A DNA stretch of 64,000 bases from NCBI RefSeq assembly GCF_036373705.1, contig NC_089851.1:50279470-50343469 (forward strand), read 5' to 3'. Source of the stretch: Amia ocellicauda. Lineage: Eukaryota > Chordata > Actinopteri > Amiiformes > Amiidae. The notes below the pieces were generated by a model. The model was not told the origin of the DNA, made no database searches, and was given only the letters and a program-made list of their open reading frames with translations. Within the stretch, counting starts at the first letter, position 1. Every line of letters starts with the position of its first letter. The translations under genes were made by a program, and so were the position numbers. This document shows positions 1-12,136 of the stretch, one piece after another.

Positions 1-955
1 TGTTCCTACTAGTAAATTAAAACATTTAAATTTACAGATTCTAAAAAAATAAATGGAATAAGTGCAAGTCAATTTCCATAGCTGCAGCCACTTAACCAAT
101 GTGTCACTGTGTCTTAATAAATACACTAATTGAGATTAATAAACAGTCAATGCAGACTACATGGCCACCTTACGAGGGGAGGAATGATGTGCAGCCTTAA
201 AAAGCATGTTGCATAAAAGGCAGGGCCCTAGTTATACGTCAAATTAATTAGTGGTTTTCATTTGCAGTTCAAAACCACTTAGGAATAGTTTTGATTGAAT
301 TTTTGAGCCAAAAAGTGTTCTGGGAATGCGTTATACGATAGATTTTAAGTCAAAATATTTTCTTCACTATGTTTAAGATTTTAAAAATGTAACTTGTTTA
401 ACTAGGTTATTGTACTTCCTCGTGTGGTGCAGGTCAAATAAACACATTAGCTGGACAGTGACATTGACTGTTAGAAATAATCCTAAAAGCAGATGTCACT
501 CACAGAGTAAGACAACCAGCCATAGCTGAATACATTTGAAAAAAATGATAATTTTCAAACACATCAGAAGGGAAGATTAAAAAAAGTGGGGAAAAAAGAA
601 CCAGGCAGCCTAAAACTGAAACAGAATTACCCTTTCACAAACTCTAATTGAAAAATGTGGAATAGTGGTTAGGGTTCAGCAGTGTGGGGTAGTGATTAGG
701 ACTTCTGAGTGAAGGGTTACCTACATTTCTCCAGTATAAAAAATAAAGCTGTATAAAAAGGTATTTCTGCCAGCAGTGTAATGAGAACTCAAAGATGTGT
801 GTCACCTTTGTCTGCATGTAGTCTGACTAATGGATCAGGGGGAGAATTTGAGTAATGCTGTACTAGACTGACTGGTCAATCAGCATTTAAGATGAAATCA
901 TCTGTAAGCCGGGAAAGGAACAGGACAGGTATGCAGTGTTAATCTTTCTAGATCT
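1..955. other. ETHE1 3' flank, no gene seen
   Basis: AT-rich sequence downstream of the last recognised ETHE1 coding segment. It may contain the 3' UTR and possibly a short terminal coding exon, because the family's usual C-terminal segment is not clearly found upstream. I see no other gene, RNA or mobile element here. Confidence 0.4.
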
Positions 956-3900
956 TTACACATTCAGCTGGGCAGGCAGTGAGCAGTATTGCAAAAGGTG
1001 GCTGGTACCTATCTGAGCAGGTTTGGGCAGGTTGAGGTTGTTCATTATTTTCACAAACTCCTCCAAACTCTTAGTGAGACGAGGATTTAGTCTATGTTCC
1101 TCATCAACTGTGGACACAGTCTGTCCTAGAGGAGAAAGAAAAGAGTTAGAACATTTTATAAGAAGGAAAGCCATAACAAAACATTCACCTTTAACAACCG
1201 TTACCTGCTAGTCTGGCTGGGGACAGGGAGTATATTGATAAAACAATTTTTTTCTTTTTTTATAGACTTCTTTAGCAACAAAAGCCCCCCCCCCAAAAAA
1301 AAAACTACCACATACGCACACATCCTATGATGTAGCAAAGCCATTTGAAATGTATGGTTTCACGACAATGAACTGCTCCACTTAATACTGTCTCTCTTTG
1401 CAGAAAATCTGATAGGATGAGACTGAGTTTGATTCTTTCCATCAGGATCCCTCACCTGTGTAGTCATGAGCAGGGTATACAAGGCACTCTTTAGGCAGGG
1501 TGAATATCTTCTCATGCACTGCTTTGTATAGTTTCTTGGCACAACCTAGTGGGAAGAGACATTGTAAGCATAATTTAATAATTTACAGAAGATGTTCATG
1601 GTAAGAATTAAATACACTTATTTGGGGACAGTACATTTACATCACTTTCTCATGAGTTGACACAGTAAAATGACTAATGCCTAAAGATGTGTAATATCCC
1701 ATTTCAGTAAATGTAATGTCACCAATCTGATAAATCATGATATTTTTTACCTGTATTCAGCTCAGTGATGAGGCAGTGTGACACTTCTATGTTTTGATCC
1801 ACATGCCACATCACTAAAACACCATACAATGTTACACTTCTAACTCAAAGCTGAATGTACAGGCCTGCATGTGCTTTTCCACAAATTAAGCTACTCCCAT
1901 TAAATCATATACTAATCTCACAATACAGATGCAATCTGCTGGAATGTGAGCTGCCACCATGAGCTGAAGGTACTATATTAACTGGAAGGCGTTAAAAAGA
2001 AATGCATTGAAATGTCTGCATGCACCTGTGGGTGTTCATCAGAGTGTGAATGGGTGGTTGTCACATTTTAAAAAGGTGCATGCTCAGGCCATATTTGGGC
2101 ATGAGTTTAATTCTCTGGTACACCAAACATAACATATTGCTACCCATTCAGGTTATTTGCAATTTCTTACTGCTGCTGATTTTCACAAAATGGTGACAGT
2201 GAAACAATGAACAGTGAACAGTGAATTTGTTAACTAAATGCAATGCTTGAGATCTGTGGTCGTGATCGTGTAGCACAGATTTCCACCAATGGGATCTGTG
2301 GAATTGTGCAGAACTGCAGATATCTGTATGTCACAAACTCGACCGGCAACAAACACAAAATAAGCACACAAGCAAAAAACTTTCATTGTAATTAGACTGT
2401 ATTCAATAAGACAAGACTTATGGCCAGTGAAAACCATCTTAAATTACCTTAAATCTATATTTTTTGCTGACGTAAGTCTCTGTCATAATCCGAGTCTCAA
2501 ATGTCTAAAAATGGGGGTAATTCCTACACCATTCACCCAATTTAGATGTAACTACCCTCAAAGATTAAAGTCTAAACTTAATGCACATCTTGTTTCCTTT
2601 CAAATCCATTTTGGTGGCATACAGAGTCAAAATTATGACAATTGTATCATTTTCCAAACATTTATGGACCTAACTGTATATACAATGTTCAGTACCTTGC
2701 TGGAAGTCAGTGCGCCCACAGCCCCGGATCAGCAGTGCATCGCCAGTGAAGGCCATACTCTTGTCGTTGAGGACAAATGTCATACATCCATCAGTGTGTC
2801 CTGGGGTGGACAGTGCTTGCAGAGACTGGGAGAAATGGGAGAGTATTGTAGTTAAAAACCACAAGAGAATGTGACCCTCTTCCTGCCCCCGCCTCCACCT
2901 CAGTTTGATCTCTTTGAATCAGACCATGCACATACATATTTCCCAAAGGTCAGGGTGTCCCCTTCTTGCAGGTGTATATCAGCGATGGCCCCACTGTCCT
3001 TGGAGATGGCACTGCGGCATCCTGGCAGCTTTTTCTTCAGCAGCCCTGTGCCTGTGATGTGGTCAGCATGGCAGTGTGTGTTGACTGGGCAAAAACAGAG
3101 ACGTGAGAGGTCACACTGACGGATACATCAGCAGGGCTCAGGAGCAGATTGTAGGTTGAGCAGTTCATTAAATTTTTCCAGTGGAACTGAAATCAAGTTC
3201 ATCATCATTCACAACATGAAAACAAAATGCACCAGCAAAATGGTACTTCATGTACATAGTATGTTTTAAATTATGTGCAAATTTGAACAAATCAATACAA
3301 ACGTTCTGACGTCAGTAGATTCAAATTCTCACTGTTTCATGTGGATCCTTCAATTATTGCACAGGATTGAGAAAATCATGCATATTTCCTATTAGTTGCC
3401 ATGCACAGTATAAAATGATCCCACAGAAGCAATTTCAATTTAAAAAAAAACAGTCTCTCTGGTCAATCAATAGCACAAGAAATTAAAAAAACAGCAGCTC
3501 TGTCAATTGAACTAAAATAACAATATTTCACTTCAGGGCAAAAAAACAAACAAACAAAAAAAACTGTCCTGTCTTGAAGTGCTCAAGAATTATATGGTCA
3601 GGGGGCAATCATCATGCGGTCTCTCACAAGGAAGAGCATCTACTAGGTGTCCTGAAAACAGTATATTTAATTTACAAAATGAGTTCAGTTAATGAAAATC
3701 TGGTTATTGAGGATTTTGGGGACTATTCAGATGTTTCTTCCACATGATCTTGAAATGATTAGATTTACCATATGACTACCTGATTGACTGTTCAGAGGTT
3801 AAGGTCTGTATAAATGGATGATTTAAGGGTGACCTACAAAACCTGCTGGATTGAAACTCTAGGACCAGGGTTGGAAACTGCTGATACAAGTTATTAAATA

Positions 3901-6351
3901 CAGATACCATGTGGTAGTAAAGTCTTGTAATCAGAAGAATATATCTCTGTAAATGCTCCCACTGTACCTGAAATGCAGGGGTATGAGCTCTAAATAGCTT
4001 AATTAAACAATACATTGGTCAAATTAGAAAACCATCCTTTCCAGTGTTTAAACTCGTAAAGAATTAAGATCTACCTAAAAAACACAGAAGACAATGGCTC
4101 TCCAGGACCAGGGCCCTATTCCTCATAGCTGGTTTAACTAATTCAGGATAAGCGGCCACTTCCCCCATTGGTCCACAAAGCCCTCTTGCTCCACAAGTAC
4201 CGTCTTTCCAATTGTATATTACTAGCTGCCACAGATTCCTTCACAGTACTAAACTTCAGCTTATGGACTTGACTTTTGATTACAGATTTGGAGGGTTCGT
4301 TTCTTTTCTTGTGGCTTATTAATTAGTTATATGTGTCAAGAGGGTCCGGCTGTATCTTTAGGTTGGCTTAACAAAGAGTTAGGTTTTTGTTTATGTTTTT
4401 TGTCCATTTATTTGATTCAACGGTGCACTGTAAACAAATCCTTTCAGTGTATCTCCATCTGTTTGTCTGGTGGCTACACCTTGCCTTTATCGAGCCCTGG
4501 CGCCAAATACATTCCCACTATATATAGATATAGATATAGATATGGAGATATATAGATATATTTTGTGACGTGACATTGCTCTGGGTGGCACAGTGAGAAT
4601 CCGCCCTGAACCTCCCCAAACCTCGGTGGAGGAAAATTATTGGAGGGGGACACATAATCGTTGTTCCCCTATTGACTGGCTCTCCCCTGGATAAAGCAGG
4701 AAGGGTGCAGCAATAAGTCCTCCCTTCCTAGGGGAAATATATCATTTTTAATGTGTAACAAGTGCATAATGTGTTCTTACAAACTGTGTATGTAAGCAAA
4801 TGCCTCCTGTTATCAGTACAGAATTATAATACATTTAATTTACAGTTGTGTTTTTTTCAATATCTTTTATAAAGTTTGACACATGTAAAGTATTGTTTCT
4901 AGCTAAACATGTTGAATTCTTTAATCAGGTGCACCTTTCTTGATATTGTTTTTATTTGGCATTTTGATGCTACTTTACTTGTGCTCTGACCTGTACTTAG
5001 GTAGAAAAATGTCTAAAATATATGCAGCTATCACTGCTAGCAAGGTGAAATACTTTGAGGAGAAAAAATGCAAGCCATATACAATGTCAGAAAAACATAA
5101 GTTAATGTGCTAATCTATTAATTCATATTAAGCACCCCCTACCCTGCTGGTTTTTGTTCCAACCAAGCTCTCAATTACTTAATTGAAGCCTTAATTGAAC
5201 TAATTTCCTATATCAGAGCCTTTTCATGATTTTAAACAGCAGAGGTTTAAAGTTAAGTATAGAATTGTAAAAATAACTTCTTAAAGAACTAACTATTTTA
5301 TTACACAATTGACAAAGTCAAGTCTAAGCAGATTGTTAAATCAACTAAGGTTCAATTAAGTAATTGAGAGCTCAGCAGGAACATAAACCTGCAAGTTAGG
5401 GGGTCCTCCAGGACCAGGGTTGGGATCTCCTGCATTAAACAAGAAAACTATATGAAAGTGTGGCCAGTTGGGGTACAGCAGTCTTTTTCAAATCCAACAA
5501 CTCATGTGCCTTAATCCAGCAAGATTTATAGGTAGGCTGTATGTAAATCATCAACTACAGTGCACATAAGAAAGAGCAGTTAGGTGAATGATCAGTTGAA
5601 ATAATCAGCCATGTCAGCAGATATACATTTCAACCAGTATAACTGTATTCATGATAAACATTAGTGAGGATTGATTATATCATGTTTTGTATCATTATTT
5701 ATTGTTGCCGGTTCTCTACCCAGGTATTTGAACCTTTGCAGGTCCATCAAGCAATTCATGCAGTGTCCGATATTTATTATTCTTACAATCAAAAACTGCA
5801 CTTAATTGGAATTTGTCACCTATGAAGTTCTCTGCATCTGCACCGCTACTGTGATTTTAAGGGTACGCCAATATGACAATGTAGTAAGTAAACCTTGATA
5901 TAAATGTTTAAAATATAATATTTCAATCCATATCACCCACCCATAGTATGTACCTGCAATGATGAGCTCAAGATCCAGATCCTGGATCAGTTTGGCATCC
6001 CGTTCCACTGTGTCCAAAACTGGATCAACGAGCACCGCCTGCCGTGTGTTTGTGTCGGCTAACAGGTAGGTGTAAGTGCTGCTCTTTGACTCGAATAACT
6101 GCACAGGGAGAAAGCAGTCAGGTCCTTTGTGTATGAGGAGGATATCTTGATAAGGCACAAGATACCATATGGATAGATGTGATGTATCTTACTTTATTTT
6201 CACAATATCGGAGATAACATACTGGACAATCGTAAGGTTGTATTTATGATGTTTAAGAGGCACACTTAAGATTGTTTCCATAAGCTAAGTAATTTAGTTC
6301 CGAGTTATTTCAAGTCTTCCAGAGCTGCTTTGTGTAAAACATATTTATGTA

Positions 6352-6403
<52 letters not shown>

Positions 6404-6662
6404 CACATACACACTTAGAAGTTACGTTAATGCTCTTTATAAACCCGACACTTACCTGCCTGAAAATAAGTCCTTCTCGCTGATCCATCCTGATGCTGTA
6501 GTTCCGGCTCCAGACTCCCTCTTGGCGCGGCTGCAACACACTTGCTGAGCCGAGATGAGAGCGTGGAAGCACCGCGACGCTTCCGTGCGAGTGCCGGGCC
6601 AGTGCGAGAGGCGAGGCCCAGGCCAAGACGCCTTTCAATCTGCGCAACCCTGACAAACGCAT
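956..6662 (-). CDS. ETHE1: ETHE1 persulfide dioxygenase, mitochondrial (multi-exon)
   Basis: Mitochondrial non-heme iron dioxygenase of the metallo-beta-lactamase fold that oxidises glutathione persulfide to sulfite in sulfide catabolism. Coding exons, in transcript order: 6662-6456, 6098-5954, 3084-2936, 2825-2696, 1545-1456, and 1125 to about 1009 or 956. All junctions are GT-AG and keep phase. Exon 1 encodes a 69-residue Arg/Ser/Leu-rich leader ending LIFRQ, longer than the roughly 27 residues of the human exon and consistent with a mitochondrial targeting peptide. Exon 3 carries the metal-binding THCHADH motif. Exon 4 has STPGHTDG and [19 protein letters not shown], including the metal-ligand Asp and the conserved Thr and Arg. 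Exon 5 ends YPAHDY and exon 6 carries [16 protein letters not shown]. Reading through exon 6 gives an open frame of 296 codons to a TAA at 956. A splice donor after PAQI at 1009 may instead lead to a short terminal exon that I could not place, so the last 10-20 residues are uncertain. The start is the only ATG in frame ahead of the leader. Confidence 0.93.
3836..3884. repeat. Terminal fragment of a palindromic MITE family
   Basis: Lies in ETHE1 intron 2. The stretch has an AACCTGCTGG motif followed by a TAGGACCAGGGTTGGAAAC end. The same terminal signature closes the larger copies at 5131-5434 and 57751-58133, so it is probably one end of the same non-autonomous element. Confidence 0.4.
4519..4562. 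repeat. (TATAGA)n microsatellite
   Basis: Hexanucleotide TATAGA/TAGATA tract, slightly interrupted, inside ETHE1 intron 2. Confidence 0.8.
5131..5434. repeat. Palindromic MITE-like repeat, copy A
   Basis: Begins with CACCCCCTACCCTGCTGG, then a run rich in CTCAATTACTTAATTGAA, and ends with the reverse-complement arrangement CAATTAAGTAATTGAG followed by GGTCCTCCAGGACCAGGG. The arms pair over tens of bases. It matches 57751-58133 in ODAD4 in order and content. This is the layout of a non-autonomous DNA transposon; the superfamily (hAT is my guess) is not proven. It sits in ETHE1 intron 2. Confidence 0.65.
6356..6402. repeat. (TA)n microsatellite beside ETHE1 exon 1
   Basis: About 23 TA units, starting roughly 53 bases inside ETHE1 intron 1 from the exon 1 donor at 6455. 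Confidence 0.9.
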
Positions 6663-7366
6663 GTTTTGTTATGTTTTGTTTTGTCAGTTAAAAGGTTGGT
6701 ATGTTTCCTGCCAGCCTGGCTTGTGTTAGCACCCCCAAGTGACAGCAGCGGAAATACAGAACCATTTCCGCATTACTGTGAACTTTATACTCTTTTATTG
6801 ATTCACCATAGACATTTTTAAAACATTTCTGTTTATACGTTAGGCCTGTATAAAGTTATAGCCTCCTGTATTTGATGTTTTATGATACCATCGTATTTTT
6901 TCACCGTAACTAACCGATACGTATGCTAATTCTACACGACACGACACCTTTTACCTTTTGTTTTTGGTGTTTGCTATTGACATGTCTTGCCTAGTTGTTT
7001 GCTATATGGTCTTTATAAAGTTTGTTGCTACGATGTATTTCGTTTTATTTTTTATTTTATTTTTAATTTGTGAATTATAAGCGTGCGATGTATACATGGA
7101 CAGTTGTTAGGCTTACACAGTATATTATGTATTTCCAGAAATACATGACGTTGCCTTTGCTATGTGCCATAACAATAATTCACAGCACTGCTATATAAAG
7201 GTACGGGTATCATGTGGAACATTCAAATACCAGTCTGTTAAAACCACCAAGACAGAAATAACTAGGCAAGAAATGCCATCAGCAAAAAACAAAGCCACAG
7301 TACTGTCTGTCCATGAGAAAGCCCCCCACTGCTTTATTGTTCTTGTTGAGAGCTGGGAATTCATAT
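6663..7366. other. ETHE1 upstream flank / probable promoter region
   Basis: Immediately upstream of the ETHE1 start on the minus strand. Exon 1 itself (6459-6660) is relatively CpG-rich, which suggests that transcription starts near here, but I see no clean TATA box or RFX/ETS site. The remainder is AT-rich with no gene. Confidence 0.35.
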
Positions 7367-7369
7367 AAT

Positions 7370-7402
<33 letters not shown>
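7367..7402. repeat. (CA)n/(TA)n microsatellite
   Basis: Short CA run followed by about ten TA units, directly abutting the palindromic repeat at 7404-7640. Confidence 0.85.
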
Positions 7403-7403
7403 A

Positions 7404-7640
7404 TTAGAGATATCTGCAAATCATTTCAAGATATTTTCAAATGACTTCCTGTATTTTGGCTGTAATTATCACTTCCTGTTTCGTTATTCAGTTACATAGA
7501 AATGAATGAACAACTTAACAGGAAGTGATAATCTTGGGCTACATACAGGAAGTTATTTGAAGATCTCTCAAAATGATTTCAAGATCTCTCTAAATCATTT
7601 AAAGATATCTGCAAATCATTTAAAGATATCTCTGCATGTA
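7404..7640. mobile_element. Palindromic MITE with AGATATCT/AAATCATTT subterminal repeats
   Basis: The left arm has AGATATCTGCAAATCATTT, then ACTTCCTGTATTTTGGCT and ATCACTTCCTGTT. The right arm has the complement, AACAGGAAGTGATAAT, then ACAGGAAGT, then four diverged copies of AAATCATTT(A/C)AAGAT(A/C)TCT. The two arms form a large inverted repeat around a spacer of about 40 bases. No coding potential. This is the architecture of a non-autonomous DNA transposon. Confidence 0.7.
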
Positions 7641-8199
7641 AATTCAACTTGTAAATACAAAACAGAAGTATTTACAAGTTGCCACAGACAGACACAGGAG
7701 AGTACAGGTGAGAGGCAGCCATCTTGTTGTTTTCCTAGTTCCAGACAGTCTTGACATTCCTCATTTTGATCTGCGCTGTATTAGTGATATAGAAGAATTA
7801 GTCAGTCAGCCCATGAGAGAGATGGGTTACAGTAGGTCATAACTGCAGAAAAGGGCACGCACAACCCATAGAGACACCCCAAGAGCTGGAAATGCCCAAC
7901 AGGGTCCAAATGCTGGACACCGAGTTGGAAAGTGACAGCTCAGAGGGTGACAGGAGGGCAGTTGAGCACCATGGTGCCCACTCTACCCCCAGAAGAGGGA
8001 GGTAGATATAGTAGGAGACTCGAATCTTAGAGGCGTAGATCACACAGTGTGTGTTCTTGTTACGGTCACAAGCTCTTGTTCAACGGTGGCTTAACCTTGT
8101 CGTGTTGTGGTATCAAAAATGCACCCCTATTCTGATTGGTTGTGGCAGTTAGCTGATGCACTGCGTCGACACGCAAGGACTTGATGCTGAATTTGTCTG

Positions 8200-8335
8200 C
8201 AATCATATTCCGGCTCCATTCACACAGACACGTTGCCGGCAATTTGAGTAGGACCCTTGCCGGAAAATTGCCGGCAATGACCCATTCACACAGACCTTGC
8301 TGGCCGGCAATTGTTTCAGTGTGAATGGGGTTTAT
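8200..8335. repeat. TTGCCGGCAA-rich inverted repeat (MITE-like)
   Basis: Contains two perfect TTGCCGGCAA palindromes (8233-8242 and 8268-8277), further near-copies at 8257 and 8300, and CCATTCACACAGAC twice, with a complementary GTGTGAATGGGG near 8320. GC-rich inside AT-rich surroundings. No ORF. Confidence 0.55.
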
Positions 8336-8340
8336 GACAC

Positions 8341-10150
8341 TGAGGCAGAAGAACTCAAATTAGATCCTAGTAACAGAACAGAATCTTTGTGGGTTAAACT
8401 TTTGAATAAAAGATCCGGAGGATTAGTGGTAGGAGTGTTACAGACCGCCCAACTCAGATATTCATAAAGATGCATGTAGCAAGGATGTGGCTGTTACAAT
8501 GGGGGAAATTATAGACTGATCATTTCTTTGACAGTAGGCAAACGTACAAAATCAGCAGGGGATCAAATACTTTTTCCCCTCACTGTATGAGGCGGCACTT
8601 AGAAGAGGTAGACTGGAGCACACTGGATACAGATTCAGTTGAAAATGGATGGTTATATTTTAAGAATATACTACTTTTTATACTACTAAATTTGTACCAA
8701 AACATAGCAAATAGAGTTATGCAAAAAAATATCAAGAGAAAGAAAATGTTGTATAGCGCATACAAAAGTGATAGAAACTAAACAAAATACAAAGAATATG
8801 TTGAACTGCAAAGAGATCTTAAGAAAGGAATCAGGAAAGCAAAGAGGGAAACAGCTCTTGGAGCTAAAACTAATGCAAATAGCTTTTTTGAATACTACAA
8901 CAGCAAGAGGTCAATGAAGGAGGAAGTGAAACAGATAAAGGGCAAAAATGGAAGTATTTTGGAAAACGAACAAGATGTGGCAGACGTTCTAAATGAGTAT
9001 TTCACAGAGGTTTTTACAAAAGAAAAAGAAATTAGGGAAATTATTTATAGGCCGCTAACTAAACTATTCCAAATGAACAGGGGATGTGCCAACTGACTGG
9101 AAGACTCCAAATGTCATACCAATTCACAAGAAATTGGACAAAACTGAGCCAGGAAATTACAGACCAATCATTCTCACCTGCATCTGCTGTAAAATGTTGG
9201 AAATAGAGAAATAGAAAATAGAGGAGCATCTTAATGAAAACCATATTCTTGGAGATAGTCAACATGGGTTTAGACGAGGCAGATCATGTCTTTTTTTTTA
9301 ACATGCACCTGCAGCTGTAGATCATATGAAAGCATATGATATGATATACTTTGATATAGATTTTCAAAAAGCTTTTGATAAGGTTCAACACCAAAGACTG
9401 ATCCTCAAATTGGAAGCTGTAGGCATTCAGGGTAATGTAAGTAGATGGATTATGAACTGGTTGATGTATAGGAAACAGAGGGTGTTGATTAGAGGAGTTG
9501 CTTCTAACTGGAGTGAGGTTGTTAGTGAAGTTCCACAGGGATCAGTACTAGGGCCTTTGCTTTTTCAAATCTATATTAATGATCTGGACTCTGGGATAGT
9601 TAGCAAACTTGTCAAATTTGCAGATGATACTAAAATAGGTGGCTCAGCAGATACAATCTTGGCAGCACAGGCTATTCAAAGGGACTTAGATAATATTCAG
9701 TTGTGGGCCAACACATGGTAGATGAAATTCAATGTGGACAAGTGCAAGGTATTACATGCAGGTAACAAAAATGTCCACTATAATTACACTATGGGAGGAA
9801 TAGAACTAGACCTAGGAGTCTACGTGGACTACTCACTTTCTCCATCCAAACAATGTGGGGAAGCAATAAAAAAGGCAAACAGAATGCTAGGGTATATTGT
9901 CAAAAGTGTAGAATTTAAAACAAGGGAAGTAATGTTAAGACAGTACAATGCACTAGTTAGACCTCATCTGGAATACTGTGTACAGTTCTGGGCTCCACAC
10001 TTCAAGAAAGATATCGCTGCTCTAGAGGCAGTTCAGAGGAGAGCAACCAGACTTATTCCAGGTTTGAAGGGAATGTCCTACTGAGAGACTGAGGGACCTG
10101 AACCTTTTCACCCTGGAACAGAGCAGACTATGTGGGGACTTGACCTACTG
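8341..10150 (+). mobile_element. CR1-like non-LTR retrotransposon fragment (LINE)
   Basis: Decayed LINE ORF2 on the plus strand. An endonuclease remnant (ESLWVKLLNKRSGGLVVGV) lies near 8370-8440. The linker region is at 8587-9050. The reverse transcriptase is at 9326-9721, with FQKAFDKVQHQRL, VPQGSVLGPLLFQIYINDL and the catalytic FADDTK motif. The CR1-type C-terminal region follows at 9722-10084 (MKFNVDKCKVLH, RPHLEYCVQFWAPH, RRATRLIPGL), and an ERLRDLNLFTLEQSRL-like tail continues to about 10150. A TAG at 9719-9721 and several frame breaks make it non-functional. A Tc1 end is inserted at 8507-8585. Confidence 0.85.
8507..8585. mobile_element. Solo Tc1 terminal repeat (Passport-like) inside the LINE
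   Basis: Nearly identical to the right-hand terminal repeat of the element at 44355-45796, from ATTATAGACTGATCATTTC through CAGCAGGGGATCAAATAC to the terminal CACTG and TA. The rest of that transposon is absent, so this is a remnant embedded in the CR1-like LINE. Confidence 0.85.
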
Positions 10151-12136
10151 CTACAATGTCAGGATAACTGGAAAAACAGATTCTGGCTCCAGGTGAATAG
10201 CACATACAATTGTTCAAACTGAACACTAAGTACTTAAAAATTGCTTTGAGGTGTTTTTATTATTGTCCTTGTGGTTTTAGGGGGATTTGAAGGCCATAGT
10301 TACTCAGTATATTGATAAGGTCATCCACAGCATTGTGTATAATCTTGTATTGATTTGCCCAAGATGCTGGGTCATCTTTCAAATAATTGTTTTCTTACTT
10401 TTATTCATCCTCTTGAGTATGGTTTGATGGCATTGCATTCATCAGTTATGCCACAGACATAACCATCTGTATCACTAGCAAAATCACTGTCATGACTACT
10501 ATCTTGTTCTGCAGTACAAGGCTAAAAATTACACCCTTGGTCACTGTGGAGCTCAACCCCATGCTTGCATCAGTGTCTAGGATTAATGTGTCCTCTAGAA
10601 GCGGGTACGCTAGTAGAGGGGCAGTACGGAGAGCCCACGTTATGGACTATTCACTTTCCTGTGTCCAGACAAAATTCTTGTTTGAGATGTGGCAAAAACT
10701 TAATTTGCAGGGTCGATGGAGAATTTGAACTGTATAATTTAAGCTATTACCTTCCACCCCCACCCTGCCCCCTCTACCCACACCTTCCCAGCTGAAAAGA
10801 TAACAAAATGACAACAGAAATCGCATGTTAAACAATGTATTTCTTTATATAAAAAATGTTTTTGCTCATTTATTTTGATACATATAGGCAATGCATTTGT
10901 AAAAGCAAACAGTTTAACTCAGGGAGTCTTAACATTCCTTTAAAGAAAAACAGAGGATACAATTCCTGCAATTGCACTTTCTTCATTATTTGATTGATTC
11001 CTGTATTCGCTAACTCACAATCACATTTGAGAATGATTTTTAGAAGCCATTTTTTTTATATAAAATCAATACCAATTATTCCCCAGAGCAGAGGAATCAA
11101 CCGTGCAGTATAATTCTTAGGTATACCACAAGTAAAAACAAACCAAAAAAAAAGGAAGGGAAGTGCTAAATGATATTATCCTACCCTGTTGATCCTAACA
11201 TTTAAAAACCAAAGCTTCAAACAGTAGTTCATAGCAGCTAATCTTCCACAAAATACAAAAAAGCCATGGCACTGTCTGAATCTAAAGGCTGCTATAGAAA
11301 AATACTCAGAGCATATTACAATTCAGGAATGCATACCGAACTGAGTTTGGCGAACTCCAGAATCAAAGTTCAGTATATTTCTTCAATATTATTCCCTCAC
11401 ACAGTTTCTACAATCAGACATGAGCAACACTGAGACTGACCATGACTGTATGAAGAGTAAAATACTTTTGTCCTAGGTTTTAAACCAACTACTTTTTGTA
11501 ATACTTCAAACAATAAAACAATAGATTATGCAAAAGATAGTACCACCTGTACATAACAGCAACCTACAAACCTTGTACCATGTATATACTGATGCTAAGA
11601 TGTCCTTGTTTTGTAATGCTACATTTACAAGCAGGTCCCATATGCCCTCCTGTGTTGGTCAATATATAGGAAGACAAAGATAATAATTTAGTCTAATACT
11701 GTGTATTCCTTATTTATAATTAGTATATTTAATTATTTATCATAAAAGGAAGGCTTGTATACCAGTTTTTATTACTTAACAGTGCCATTATTTATACATG
11801 TTCACAAGCAAAAGAGAACAGCTAGGTTGTCTGCTTAAAAAAGATTTGGAAGATTTAATTAGAAAGCAAGATTGGTGTATCCTTTGATAAAAAAAAAAAA
11901 CGTTTAAAATAATGTAATGAGGGCTGATGTGATCTGCTCAATCTTCAAGCACCTGTTTTTAATGCTGTACTTCACTGTAATATTCAGTTCAAACATAGCT
12001 TATAATTATATAAATGGTTAAATAGATGTATTCTATTGTTGAAATGCGTTCTCAGTTCATCCCAGCATATGCTTTTAACAGACTGTGTATGTTTTTTTTT
12101 TTTTTTAAGAGTGCCTTTTGTGCATAAATATATATA
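10151..12136. other. Intergenic, no gene recognised
   Basis: AT-rich sequence between the LINE and the Tc1 element. The minus strand at about 10600-10270 reads like a badly decayed coding region (an acidic DSSHDSDFASDTDG stretch interrupted by several stops), probably an old transposon or retrocopy. I cannot name it. Poly-A and poly-T runs occur near 11890 and 12095. Confidence 0.4.
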
